A DNA stretch of 64,000 nt, taken from contig NZ_KB907925.1 of NCBI RefSeq assembly GCF_000382285.1, forward strand, positions 472,962 to 536,961, given 5' to 3'. Each line of letters opens with the position of its first letter. Position 1 is the first letter of the stretch. Of the stretch, positions 29,489-38,103 are shown piece after piece. The DNA comes from Solimonas variicoloris DSM 15731 (GTDB lineage: Bacteria > Pseudomonadota > Gammaproteobacteria > Nevskiales > Nevskiaceae). The notes beneath the pieces are model-generated. The model was not told the origin of the DNA. It searched no databases and saw only the letters and a list, made by a program, of their open reading frames with translations. The position numbers were made by a program, and so were the translations under genes.

Positions 29489-30001
29489 ATGACAGGTCCC
29501 GGCGTATCGACTGATCCCGTTCGTGCCGCCGCCGCCGCGCTGCCCGCGCGGCAGGCGGCGCTGCATGCGACGCGGGCGCGCCTCGATCGCCTGGCGTGGT
29601 GGCTCGACAGCGGCATCGGCGTGCCGGGCACGCGCTGGCGCATCGGCGTCGAAGCGCTGATCGGCCTGATCCCGGTGGTCGGCGATCTCGCCGGCGCGCT
29701 GTTCGGCAGCTACTTCGTGATCGAGGCCTGGCGCGTGCGTGCGCCGCGCGGCCTGCTCGCGCGCATGACCGGCAATGTCGTGCTCGACGCCGCGCTCGGC
29801 TTGGTGCCGGTGGTCGGCGATCTCGCCGACTTCGCGTTCAAGTCGAACCAGCGCAATCTGCGCCTGCTGCATGCGCATCTCGACGCCGAGCTCGGCGTGC
29901 GCGCGGTGCGTCCGCGGCGGCGGCTGGCGTGGATATTGCTCGGCCTGCTCGCAGTCCTCGCCGCCGCGGCGATCTGGCGCCTTGGGGGATTTACCGGATG
30001 A
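29489..30001 (+). CDS. DUF4112 membrane protein
   Basis: A 170-residue protein with the DUF4112 pattern. An Ala-rich start is followed by RLDRLAWWLDSGIGVPGTRW, IGVEALIGLIPVVGDLAGAL and VVLDAALGLVPVVGDLADFA, two repeats of G-L-x-P-V-V-G-D. The final hydrophobic segment is LAWILLGLLAVLAAAAIWRL. ATG 29489 has GGAAG upstream and avoids an unsupported extension. The function is not known. It is divergent from plsB. Confidence 0.82.
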   Translation: MTGPGVSTDPVRAAAAALPARQAALHATRARLDRLAWWLDSGIGVPGTRWRIGVEALIGLIPVVGDLAGALFGSYFVIEAWRVRAPRGLLARMTGNVVLDAALGLVPVVGDLADFAFKSNQRNLRLLHAHLDAELGVRAVRPRRRLAWILLGLLAVLAAAAIWRLGGFTG

Positions 30002-30103
30002 CCACCCGGCGGGGCGCGGGCATAGTGCGGCGGTTTGTGAACACCGAACCCGCATCGCGCGCGATCCGCGCGCCGGACGCGCCGTTTCTCTGACGAGGTC
30101 TTG

Positions 30104-31612
30104 ATGAGCGAGAAAACCTGGCTGGGCCACCCGCGTGGCCTGGCGACGCTGTTTTTCACCGAGATGTGGGAGCGCTTCACCTATTACGGGATGCGCGCGA
30201 TCCTCGTCTTCTTCCTCGCTGCCGCCGCGACCGAGATCAATCCGGGCCTCGGCCTGACGCGCGAGGAGGCCGGCGCCATCTACGGACTCTATACCGGCGC
30301 CGTCTATCTGTTCTCGCTGCCCGGCGGCTGGATCGCCGACCGCCTGATCGGCAGCCGCCGCGCGGTGTTCTGGGGCGGCCTGTTCATCGCCGCCGGCAAC
30401 TTCGCGCTGGCGATTCCCGGCCCGGCGGCGCTGTTCTTCGTCGGCCTCGCGATCATCGTCGTTGGCGTCGGGCTGCTCAAGCCGAATGTGTCGGCGCTGG
30501 TCGGCACGCTCTACGAGGGCAATGCCGACGTGCGCCGCGACGCCGGCTTCTCGATCTTCTACATGGGCATCAACCTCGGCGCGGCGATCGCGCCGTTCGT
30601 GGTCGGCGCGATCGGCGAGAACTGGTCGTGGCGGCTCGGCTTCGGCGCCGCCGGCGTGTTCATGCTCGGCGGCGTCATCCAGTACCGGCTGACCGAGCAC
30701 TACCTCGGTTCGGGCGGGCTTGCGCCGGCCGGCACGCCGGAGCAGCGCCGCGCCGGCTGGCGCCTGCTGGCGATCGCGGTGGTGGCGCTGCTCGCGGTGG
30801 CCGCGGTGCTCGCCAGCGGCCTCGTGCCGGTGGGCCCCAGCGATCTCGCCAAGATGGCCGGTGTGGCGATGGCCGCCGTCGCCATCGGCTTCTTCGGCTA
30901 CATGCTGCTGTTCGCCGACCTGACGCGCATCGAACGCGGCCGCGTCGCCGTGATCGCGATCCTGTTCCTCAGCTCGGCGACGTTCTGGGCCGGCTTCGAG
31001 CAGGCGGCGACCTCGCTGAACCTGTTCGCGCAGGACTACACGGACCGCGCGCTGCTCGGCGCGTGGTTCCCGAGCGGCGAGCATCCGGCGTCGTGGTATC
31101 AGGCGGCGAACCCGGTCTACATCATCCTGTTCGCGCCGTTCTTCGCGGCGCTGTGGGTGCGGCTCGGGCGCCGCAACCTCGATCCCGCGGCGCCGGCCAA
31201 GTTCGGCCTCGCGCTGATCCAGATGGGCCTCGGCTTCATCGTCATCATGTTCGCGGCGCAGCTGTGCGTGACGAGCGGCGCCAAGGTCGCGCCGACCTGG
31301 CTGCTGCTGACCTATCTGCTGCACACGACCGGCGAGCTGTGCCTGGCGCCGGTCGGCATGTCGAACGTCACGCGCCTGGCGCCGCCGCGTTACGTCGGCC
31401 AGCTGATGGGCACCTGGTTCCTCGGCCTGGCGGTCGGCAATCTCGCCGCCGGCCTGATCGGCGGTCACGTCGGCGGCAGCGACATCAAGGACATGCCGGA
31501 TCAGTTCCTCAGCGTCGCGCTGCTCGGCCTCGGTGCCGGCGGGCTGATGCTGCTGATCAGCAAGCCTGTCAAGAAACTGATGGCGCTGCCCGCAGCGCCG
31601 GACGCAAAGTGA
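30104..31612 (+). CDS. Proton-dependent oligopeptide transporter (POT/PTR family)
   Basis: A 502-residue MFS-type di/tripeptide importer. ATG 30104 (MSEKTWLGHPRGLATLFFTE) was chosen over a TTG one codon upstream; GAGG precedes it. The proton-coupling signature E-x-x-E-R-F-x-Y-Y is EMWERFTYY at residues 20-28, with PTR2 motifs such as LKPNVSALVGTLYEG and MGINLGAAIAPFVVG. About 12-14 helices are predicted, and the end VKKLMALPAAPDAK is cytosolic. The M2 peptidase gene starts 19 bp after the stop, so peptide uptake and cleavage are probably coupled in one operon. Confidence 0.93.
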   Translation: MSEKTWLGHPRGLATLFFTEMWERFTYYGMRAILVFFLAAAATEINPGLGLTREEAGAIYGLYTGAVYLFSLPGGWIADRLIGSRRAVFWGGLFIAAGNFALAIPGPAALFFVGLAIIVVGVGLLKPNVSALVGTLYEGNADVRRDAGFSIFYMGINLGAAIAPFVVGAIGENWSWRLGFGAAGVFMLGGVIQYRLTEHYLGSGGLAPAGTPEQRRAGWRLLAIAVVALLAVAAVLASGLVPVGPSDLAKMAGVAMAAVAIGFFGYMLLFADLTRIERGRVAVIAILFLSSATFWAGFEQAATSLNLFAQDYTDRALLGAWFPSGEHPASWYQAANPVYIILFAPFFAALWVRLGRRNLDPAAPAKFGLALIQMGLGFIVIMFAAQLCVTSGAKVAPTWLLLTYLLHTTGELCLAPVGMSNVTRLAPPRYVGQLMGTWFLGLAVGNLAAGLIGGHVGGSDIKDMPDQFLSVALLGLGAGGLMLLISKPVKKLMALPAAPDAK

Positions 31613-31631
31613 AGTTTTCGGGAGAATGTCG

Positions 31632-33575
31632 ATGCGCACCCTGCTGATTCCGCTCGCCGCCGCCGCGCTCGTCGCCGCCTGCGGGCACAAGGACACCGCC
31701 GCGCCGTCCGCCGCCAAGGCGACGCCGGCCGAAGCCGACGCTTTCATGGCCGGCGTCAACGACGACTACCGCCAGTTCATTCCGTACCTGAGTGCCGCGC
31801 AGTGGACGCAGGCGACCTTCATCAACGACGACACGCAGAGGCTGTCGTCGCGCGCCAACGACGAGTGGCTGGGCTACCTCGGCGGAAAGCTCGACGAGTC
31901 CAAGCGCTTCAACGGCGTGGAGATGGGCAAGGACACGGCGCGCGGCATGCTGCTGCTCAAGCTGTCGACCGCCAATCCGGCGCCGAACGACGCCGCCAAG
32001 CGCGGCGAGCTGACGCGCGTGCTCGCGCACATGGAAGCGAACTACGGCGCCGGCAAGTGGTGCCCGCAGCCGGGCGCGCCGTGCCTGAATCTGAGCGATA
32101 TCGAGAAGATCATCGACGATCCGGCGCGCACGCCGCAGGAGCGCGCCGCCGCCTGGGTCGGCTGGCACGAGACCGCCAAGTCGATCAAGCCGGACTACGA
32201 GAAGTTCGTCGAGCTGTCGAACGAGGGCGCCCGCGAGCTCGGCTTCGCCAATCTCGGCGAGATGTGGCGCGCCGGCTACGACATGAGCCCGGCCGAGTTC
32301 GAGCAGACCGTCGAGAAGCTGTGGACGCAGCTGCAGCCGCTGTATGAAGCGCTGCACTGCGATGTGCGGGCCAAGCTCAACGGCAAGTACGGCGACGCCG
32401 TGGTCCCGAAGGACGGCCTGATTCCGGCCCACCTGCTCGGCAATATGTGGGCGCAGCAGTGGAGCAACATCTATCCGCTGGTCCAGCCGTATCCGCTCGC
32501 CGACCAGAGCGGCGCCGGCTCGCTCGACGTCAGCGCCGCGCTGCGCCAGCGTCGCGACGCCGACTACCGGAAGCTGGTCGCCGCCGCCAAGGGCGCGCCG
32601 ACCGCGCTCGAACTCGCCGAGCTTGCGCATCAGGCCGACGCGCAGTTCGCGCTCGAGACGACCAGGATCGCCGAGGATTTCTACACCTCGATCGGCTTCC
32701 CGCCGCTGCCGGCCTCGTTCTACGAGAAGTCGATGCTGCTGCGGCCGCGCGACCGCGACGTGGTCTGCCACGCCAGCGCCTGGGACATGAACATGCAGGG
32801 CGACGTGCGCATCAAGATGTGCATCGAGCCGCGCGAGGAGGATCTGTTCACGATCCACCACGAGATGGGTCACATCTACTACGACCTGATGTACAACGCG
32901 CTGCCGCCGATCTTCCAGAACGCGGCGCATGACGGTTTCCACGAGGCGATCGGCGACACCATCACGCTGTCGCTGACGCCGGCGCATCTCGCCAAGATCG
33001 GTCTGGTGCCGGAACAGAAGACGGATGAGCGGGCGCTGATCAACGCGCAGATGAAGCTGGCGCTCGACAAGATCACCTTCCTGCCGTGGGGCAAGCTGGT
33101 CGATCAGTGGCGCTGGAAGGTGTTTGCCGGCGACATCAAGCCGGCGCAGTACAACGAGGGCTGGTGGCAGCTGCGCGAGGCCTATCAGGGCGTCAGCGCG
33201 CCGGTCGCGCGCGCGGCCGACGACTTCGATCCGGGCGCCAAGTACCACATTCCGGGCAACACGCCGTACACGCGCTACTTCCTCGCCTTCGTCCTGCAGT
33301 TCCAGTTCCAGAAGGCGCTGTGCGACGCCGCCGGCTTCGACGGCCCGCTGTACGAATGCGACATCTACGGCAACAAGGCGGCCGGCGCGAAGTACATGGA
33401 GATGCTCAAGGCCGGCGCCTCGCAGCCCTGGCAGGACACGCTCGAGAAGCTGACCGGCCAGCGCGAGATGGACGCCTCGGCGCTGATCGAGTACTTCCAG
33501 CCGCTGATGAACTACCTCAAGCAGCAGAACGAGGGCCTGGCCTGCGGCTGGCAGGGCGAGGCGGGCAAGACCTGA
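31632..33575 (+). CDS. M2-family peptidyl-dipeptidase (angiotensin-converting-enzyme-like), lipoprotein
   Basis: A 647-residue zinc dipeptidyl carboxypeptidase. ATG 31632 (MRTLLIPLAAAALVAACGH) has GGGAG 7 nt upstream; the ATG at 31626 would sit almost on that site. A lipobox (VAAC) at Cys17 indicates lipidation. The zinc site is TIHHEMGHIYYDLMY (HEMGH), with the third ligand in GFHEAIGDT. The chloride/substrate regions AKYHIPGNTPYTRYFLAFVL, then QFQFQKALC, match the ACE C-terminal part. It probably degrades peptides in the periplasm. It is the likely second gene of an operon with the POT importer, and a terminator follows. Confidence 0.94.
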   Translation: MRTLLIPLAAAALVAACGHKDTAAPSAAKATPAEADAFMAGVNDDYRQFIPYLSAAQWTQATFINDDTQRLSSRANDEWLGYLGGKLDESKRFNGVEMGKDTARGMLLLKLSTANPAPNDAAKRGELTRVLAHMEANYGAGKWCPQPGAPCLNLSDIEKIIDDPARTPQERAAAWVGWHETAKSIKPDYEKFVELSNEGARELGFANLGEMWRAGYDMSPAEFEQTVEKLWTQLQPLYEALHCDVRAKLNGKYGDAVVPKDGLIPAHLLGNMWAQQWSNIYPLVQPYPLADQSGAGSLDVSAALRQRRDADYRKLVAAAKGAPTALELAELAHQADAQFALETTRIAEDFYTSIGFPPLPASFYEKSMLLRPRDRDVVCHASAWDMNMQGDVRIKMCIEPREEDLFTIHHEMGHIYYDLMYNALPPIFQNAAHDGFHEAIGDTITLSLTPAHLAKIGLVPEQKTDERALINAQMKLALDKITFLPWGKLVDQWRWKVFAGDIKPAQYNEGWWQLREAYQGVSAPVARAADDFDPGAKYHIPGNTPYTRYFLAFVLQFQFQKALCDAAGFDGPLYECDIYGNKAAGAKYMEMLKAGASQPWQDTLEKLTGQREMDASALIEYFQPLMNYLKQQNEGLACGWQGEAGKT

Positions 33576-33595
33576 AAGCGCGGCCGCGGGACATG

Positions 33596-33623
33596 AAAAA
33601 GGCGGCCCGCGGGCCGCCTTTTT
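33596..33623. terminator. Bidirectional terminator between M2 peptidase and DUF1318 gene
   Basis: AAAAA, then GGCGGCCC (33601-33608), a 2-nt centre, GGGCCGCC and TTTTT. The near-perfect symmetry gives a T tract on both strands, serving the convergent genes on either side. Confidence 0.9.
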
Positions 33624-33639
33624 CGTGGGGATGCGACGT

Positions 33640-34269
33640 CTACTTGCGCTGCCACTGGCCGCCGGCGGCCTGGTACCACCAGCCGGGCTGCGCCTTGGCG
33701 ATCCAGCGCTGCGCGAACACGCCGCGAATCTGGCTTTCCCATTGCGGATGGCCGTTGGCGGTGGCGATCTCGCGGTACAGCGCCGCGCGATCGGCGTTCT
33801 CGTTGGCAACCAGCGTGCGCACCGTGTTGCGGCTGGCGAGCGGCACCGCGTTCGGATCGCGCACGGCGACGTAGCCGTCCTGCGTCAGGCCGACGGTGCC
33901 GGCGTCGAACAGCGGCTTGAGGTCGGCGTAGCGGTTCTCCATCTGCGTCTTGAGCCGGCTGATCTCCGGCGACGACAGGTCGAGGTTCGGCTGCTGCTGG
34001 GCTTGCGCCGGCGGCACCAGCCAGTCGAGCACGGCGAGCGCCACGTGCTGCGCGGCCGGCAGCGCGCTCTGCGGCGATGGGGCGGCTTCGGGGGTGGTCG
34101 CTGGTGCCGGCGCCCCCGGCGTGCTGCTCCAGACATCGTCGATGATGCGGTCGGCAGCTTTCTCGGCGGCGGCGGCGGGGAAGTAGACGTTGATCGTCAC
34201 GCAGGCGGCGGCGACGGCAGCGCCGGCGAGCGCGGCGATCAGGCCGGAATGGGTTCGGACAGGCTTCAT
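33640..34269 (-). CDS. DUF1318 (YdbL-like) protein with lipoprotein-like N-terminus
   Basis: A 209-residue protein. MKPVRTHSGLIAALAGAAVA leads to AAAC, a possible lipobox, and then VTINVYFPAAAAEKAADRII, the family's typical start. A Pro/Ala linker is followed by the DUF1318 domain: ALYREIATANGHPQWESQIR, then GVFAQRWIAKAQPGWWYQ. In E. coli, YdbL is a periplasmic helper encoded with the AsmA-like YdbH and the lipoprotein YnbE, which form an envelope lipid-transport bridge. Here the AsmA-like gene lies directly upstream, 65 bp away on the same strand, but no separate YnbE gene is seen. The start has GGGAGA upstream. Confidence 0.85.
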   Translation of the reverse strand: MKPVRTHSGLIAALAGAAVAAACVTINVYFPAAAAEKAADRIIDDVWSSTPGAPAPATTPEAAPSPQSALPAAQHVALAVLDWLVPPAQAQQQPNLDLSSPEISRLKTQMENRYADLKPLFDAGTVGLTQDGYVAVRDPNAVPLASRNTVRTLVANENADRAALYREIATANGHPQWESQIRGVFAQRWIAKAQPGWWYQAAGGQWQRK

Positions 34270-34334
34270 GCGCAATCTCCCTGGCGTAGGCGGCCCGCGC
34301 AGTATAGGCGCCGGACCTGAGCCGGCAATGAAGT

Positions 34335-36167
34335 TCACTGCACCTGCACCTGCGCGGCGTTGGCCTGCGCGACGCTCTTGAGCTGGGCGAGGAAGGTGGC
34401 CCAGGCGACATCGCGGTTGTAGCCGACCACGTCGATGCGCGGCAGCAGGCGGCCCTTGACCAGCACGTAGCCGCGGCCGTCCTTGGCGGGGCCGATGCCG
34501 TCCATGCGGCAGACGCCGTCGTCGAGGCGGCAGCGCCAGCCGATGCGGTCGTAGGCGAAGTCCTCGAAGAAGCGCAGCGCGCCGCGCGACAGCACGCCGC
34601 TCGGGCCGCCGCCGATCGACGAAATGTTGTCGATCGCGCGCTGCGAGATGCGGTGCCGCGAGCGGTCGCCGGGCGTCGTGTAGAGATGCGCGTCCATCGC
34701 CACCGGCTGCCAGCCGAGCAGGCGCAGGCCGCGCACGTCGCCGTCGAGGCGGCCCTCGATGCGCCCGAACGAGAACGCGCCGGTCAGCTGTGCGAGATCG
34801 AGACGGCGGATCGCCAGGTCGGCGCTGACGCGCGGCAGCACGCCGAGCGGGTCGAGCACGCGCAGCGCGTCGACCGTGAGCTCGCCGTCGAAGGCCTGCG
34901 CGCGCAGCTGGCCGTCGAAGCGCAGCTCGCGGTCACGCAGTCTGAGGCCCGGCAAGCGGCCGCCGATCTGGCCGCCGAACTCCGGCCAGCCGAAGGCGCG
35001 GCACAGTGCGGCGAGATCGATCGGATCGAGGGTCGCGTCGAAGTCGGCCGCCAGCGCGTCGCTGCCGAGACCGTCGAGGCCGAGCGTGAAGACGCGCAGG
35101 CCGCCGTCGAGGATCGGGATCTGCAGCGTGTCGAGCAGCGCCAGGCCGCGCGGCCGCAGCTGCAGCGCGGCCCGGGCGGCGCCGAGCGGCAGCGCGCCGA
35201 TCGCGCCGGACGTCCAGGCCAGCTGCGACGGCGGCGCCGCGCCGTCCGCACGCCAGTGCAGATCGGCCGCGACGCCGTCGATGCGGCCGCCGAGCTTGTC
35301 GCTGCCGAAACCGGCCTCACGCAGCTGCAGTTCGGCGCGCTGCGGCTGCGCGTCGACGATCGTTGCCGCCAGCGTCGCGGTGCCGCCGGCGCGCAGGTCG
35401 TCGATGCGCGTGCCGGCGAGCCAGGGCCGCGCGAACAGTTCGGCGGCCGTCGCCAGCGACGTCAGCTCGGCGCGCACGTCGAGGCGATGATGCTGCGCCG
35501 GCGCCGCGGGATCGAGCTCGCCGGCCAGCGTTGCGCTGCCGATGCTGCCGAGCGTCAGCGACAGCGGCGCGAGCGTGATGCGCGCGCCGCCCGGCGCCTG
35601 GCGCAGACTCGCGCTGAGGTGCAGCGGGTGCTGGCCGAGATCGAGGAACAGCGGCTCGACATAGGCCTGGCCACTGCTCGCGCGCAGTTCGATCCGGGCG
35701 CGGCGACCGGCGTGGTCCTGAAGGGCGCTGCCGCTGGCGTCGAGGCGCAGGGCCTCGCTGGCGATGCGGCCGTCGGCGCTGCTGTAGCCGAGCGTGGCCT
35801 GCAGCGCGGCGAGTTGCAGCCGCCAGCGATCGGGGCTTTGCCAGCGCACCTCGCCACTGGCGCGCAGCTGCAGCGCCGCACCGGCGTCGAGCCGCGCTTC
35901 GCCGTGCGTGCAGGAGGCTTCGTCGCCGAGCTCGAGCCGCGCGCAGCGCAGGCGGATGGTCGCCGGCGCGGCCAGTGGCGCCGGCAGTACGACACGGGTC
36001 TGCACGCCGGCGCCGGCGCCGGCCTGCCAGTCGGCACGCAGCTCGCGCAGCTGCAGGCCCGGAGCGTCGATCCGGCCGACCGACAGCTCGATGCGCTCGA
36101 CGGCGGTGGCGGGCGCGGCGGCCGCCAGCAGCACGCACGCGATCGCCATGGCGGGTCGTCTGCACAT
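34335..36167 (-). CDS. AsmA-like YdbH-type envelope protein (intermembrane lipid transport)
   Basis: A 610-residue protein with a signal peptide or anchor (MAIACVLLAAAAPATA after MCRRPA; Met7 at 36149 is an alternative start) and long beta-rich repeats typical of AsmA-like bridges. The C-terminal part (RRLDLAQLTGAFSFGRIEGR, AIDNISSIGGGPSGVLSRGA, LVKGRLLPRIDVVGYNRDVA) matches the conserved end of YdbH-family proteins. In E. coli, YdbH helps move phospholipids between the membranes together with TamB and YhdP. It is shorter than the E. coli protein (about 880 residues). With the DUF1318 gene just downstream it forms a likely two-gene operon. Confidence 0.72.
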   Translation of the reverse strand: MCRRPAMAIACVLLAAAAPATAVERIELSVGRIDAPGLQLRELRADWQAGAGAGVQTRVVLPAPLAAPATIRLRCARLELGDEASCTHGEARLDAGAALQLRASGEVRWQSPDRWRLQLAALQATLGYSSADGRIASEALRLDASGSALQDHAGRRARIELRASSGQAYVEPLFLDLGQHPLHLSASLRQAPGGARITLAPLSLTLGSIGSATLAGELDPAAPAQHHRLDVRAELTSLATAAELFARPWLAGTRIDDLRAGGTATLAATIVDAQPQRAELQLREAGFGSDKLGGRIDGVAADLHWRADGAAPPSQLAWTSGAIGALPLGAARAALQLRPRGLALLDTLQIPILDGGLRVFTLGLDGLGSDALAADFDATLDPIDLAALCRAFGWPEFGGQIGGRLPGLRLRDRELRFDGQLRAQAFDGELTVDALRVLDPLGVLPRVSADLAIRRLDLAQLTGAFSFGRIEGRLDGDVRGLRLLGWQPVAMDAHLYTTPGDRSRHRISQRAIDNISSIGGGPSGVLSRGALRFFEDFAYDRIGWRCRLDDGVCRMDGIGPAKDGRGYVLVKGRLLPRIDVVGYNRDVAWATFLAQLKSVAQANAAQVQVQ

Positions 36168-36241
36168 GCGCCGATCTTCGCACGCGGCGGTGCCGGCGGC
36201 AGCGATGCCATTCGCGCGGACAGGCCCTAGACTGCGCGGCC

Positions 36242-38017
36242 ATGGACGCCCGCGACATCCTTCGCCAGTCGCCGCTCTTCGGCGGCATCAGCGACGCCGC
36301 CATCGACGCGCTGGCCGCGCATGCGACGCTGATCGACGTCGCCAGCGGCGAACAGGTCTTCGCGCGCGGCTCGGCGCCGGATCACATTTACATCGTCGCC
36401 AGTGGCCGCCTGCGGGCGCGGCTCGCCGACGGCCGTCTGACCAGCGCCATTCCGCGTTTCGATCCGACCGGCGAGATCAGCGCTGTGCTCGGCGAACCGC
36501 GCAGCGCCGACGTGCACGCGGTGCGCGACAGCGTGCTGGTGCGCCTGCCGAGCGCGGCGCTGCTGCAGACGCTGCAGGCGTTTCCGGAAGCGATGCTGCA
36601 GCTGACCCGCATCATCACCCGGCGCCTGCGCCAGAACGCCACCGACAGCACACACGCGCTGGCGGCCGCGCAGCGGCGCAGCACGCTGGCGGTGCTGGCG
36701 GCGACGCCGGACGATCCGGCCCGCGCCGTGGCGGCGCGCCTGTGCGCCCATCTCGGCGGCGGGCGCGCGCGGCTGGTCGACGCGGCGGCGATCGACGCGG
36801 CGCTCGGCCCGGGCGCCAGCGTGCTGGCGGCCGATGCCGGCAGCGCCGCGCAGCGCCAGCTCGTCGAGCATCTCAACGCCTTCGAGCGCCACGACACGCC
36901 GACGGTCTATCTCGCCAATCCGCGCGCCGACGCCTGGACGCGGCGCTGCATCGCCCAGGCCGATCGCGTGCTGGTGGTGGTCGACGCGACGCGGCCGGCG
37001 ACAGCCGGGGCGACGATCGACATGCTGCGCGCGAGCCGCTCGCACGCGCCCGTCGATCTGGTCGTCATGCGTCCGACCGCGGCGCCAGCGCCGACGGTGC
37101 TCGACTGGCGCGCGCTGTGCGGCGCTGGCGCGCACTACTACCTGCGTCCCGATCGCGAAGCCGATTTCGCCAGCCTGGCGCGCCAGCTCGGCGGGCGCGG
37201 CATCGGCGTCGTGCTCGGCGGCGGCGGCGCGCGCGGTTTCGCGCACATCGGCCTGCTGCGCGCGCTGCAGGAGCTCGGCATTCCGGTCGATGTCGCCGGC
37301 GGGTCGAGCATGGGCGCGTTCTTCGCGGCACTGCTGGCCTGCGGCCGCGGCCTCGACGAGATCGAGGCGATCGCGCGTGACACCTTCGTCGCGCGCAATC
37401 TGCTCAACGACTATGTGCTGCCGACGATCTCGCTGATCCGCGGCCGCAAGTTCGTCCGCCATCTGCACGAGCTGTTCGGCGAACAGCGCATCGAGGCGCT
37501 GCGTCTGCCGTACTTCTGCGTGACCACCAACCTCACGCGCGGCCGCGCTGCGGTGCAGGACCGCGGGCCGCTGTACCTGTGGGCGGCGACCAGCATGGCG
37601 GTGCCCGGCGTGGCGCCGCCGGTCGCCTACAACGGCGAGCTGTACGCCGACGGCGCGGTCGTCAACAGCCTGCCGACCGACGTCATGCAGGACCTGCAGC
37701 GCGGGCCGATCATCGCCTCCGACGTCAGCACCGAGGGCGGCATCGCCGCGCCCGGCGTCGTCGGGCCCGATCCGGAAGCGCTGTTCCGGCTGCGTGATCC
37801 GGATGCGCCGCGCCTGCTGTCAATCCTGTTCCGCACCGCGACGCTGACCTCGGAGAGCGGCGTCGCGCAGCGCGCGGCACGTGCCGACGCCTATCTGCGC
37901 ATGCCGGTGACGCGCGTCGGCATGTTCGACTGGAAGCGCATGGACGAGATCGTCGAGCGCGGCTACCAGCACGCCCTGCAGCAGCTGACGCCGCTACGCG
38001 AGCAGTTGCTGCGCTGA
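36242..38017 (+). CDS. Patatin-like phospholipase with cyclic-nucleotide-binding domain (NTE family)
   Basis: A 591-residue protein. Residues about 10-130 are a cyclic-nucleotide-binding domain: LRQSPLFGGISDAAIDALAA, then GEQVFARGSAPDHIYIVASG and DPTGEISAVLGEPRSADV. A middle region of unclear fold follows (about 140-310). The C-terminal patatin domain carries the oxyanion motif VLGGGGARGFAHIGLL, the nucleophile GSSMG, and YADGAVVNSLP with the catalytic Asp (DGA). Proteins of this class hydrolyse lysophospholipids at membranes. Whether the N-terminal domain still binds a nucleotide cannot be judged. The gene is divergent from the YdbH-like gene (74-bp gap). Confidence 0.92.
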   Translation: MDARDILRQSPLFGGISDAAIDALAAHATLIDVASGEQVFARGSAPDHIYIVASGRLRARLADGRLTSAIPRFDPTGEISAVLGEPRSADVHAVRDSVLVRLPSAALLQTLQAFPEAMLQLTRIITRRLRQNATDSTHALAAAQRRSTLAVLAATPDDPARAVAARLCAHLGGGRARLVDAAAIDAALGPGASVLAADAGSAAQRQLVEHLNAFERHDTPTVYLANPRADAWTRRCIAQADRVLVVVDATRPATAGATIDMLRASRSHAPVDLVVMRPTAAPAPTVLDWRALCGAGAHYYLRPDREADFASLARQLGGRGIGVVLGGGGARGFAHIGLLRALQELGIPVDVAGGSSMGAFFAALLACGRGLDEIEAIARDTFVARNLLNDYVLPTISLIRGRKFVRHLHELFGEQRIEALRLPYFCVTTNLTRGRAAVQDRGPLYLWAATSMAVPGVAPPVAYNGELYADGAVVNSLPTDVMQDLQRGPIIASDVSTEGGIAAPGVVGPDPEALFRLRDPDAPRLLSILFRTATLTSESGVAQRAARADAYLRMPVTRVGMFDWKRMDEIVERGYQHALQQLTPLREQLLR

Positions 38018-38051
38018 GCCGGCAAGGCCGGCGCGCAGGGATCGGGCAAAG

Positions 38052-38084
38052 AAAAAGCCCCGGCGCGGACGCCGGGGCTTTTTT
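38052..38084. terminator. Bidirectional terminator between patatin and OmpA-family gene
   Basis: AAAAAGCCCCGGCG at 38052-38065, loop CGGA, complement CGCCGGGGCTTTTT at 38070-38083. It serves the convergent neighbours. Confidence 0.92.
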
Positions 38085-38103
38085 GTGCGCAGCGCGAGGC
38101 TGC

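Noticed and set aside
34270..34334. Possible small YnbE-like lipoprotein gene between the YdbH- and YdbL-like genes
   Set aside because: The 65-bp gap holds no ORF with a signal sequence.
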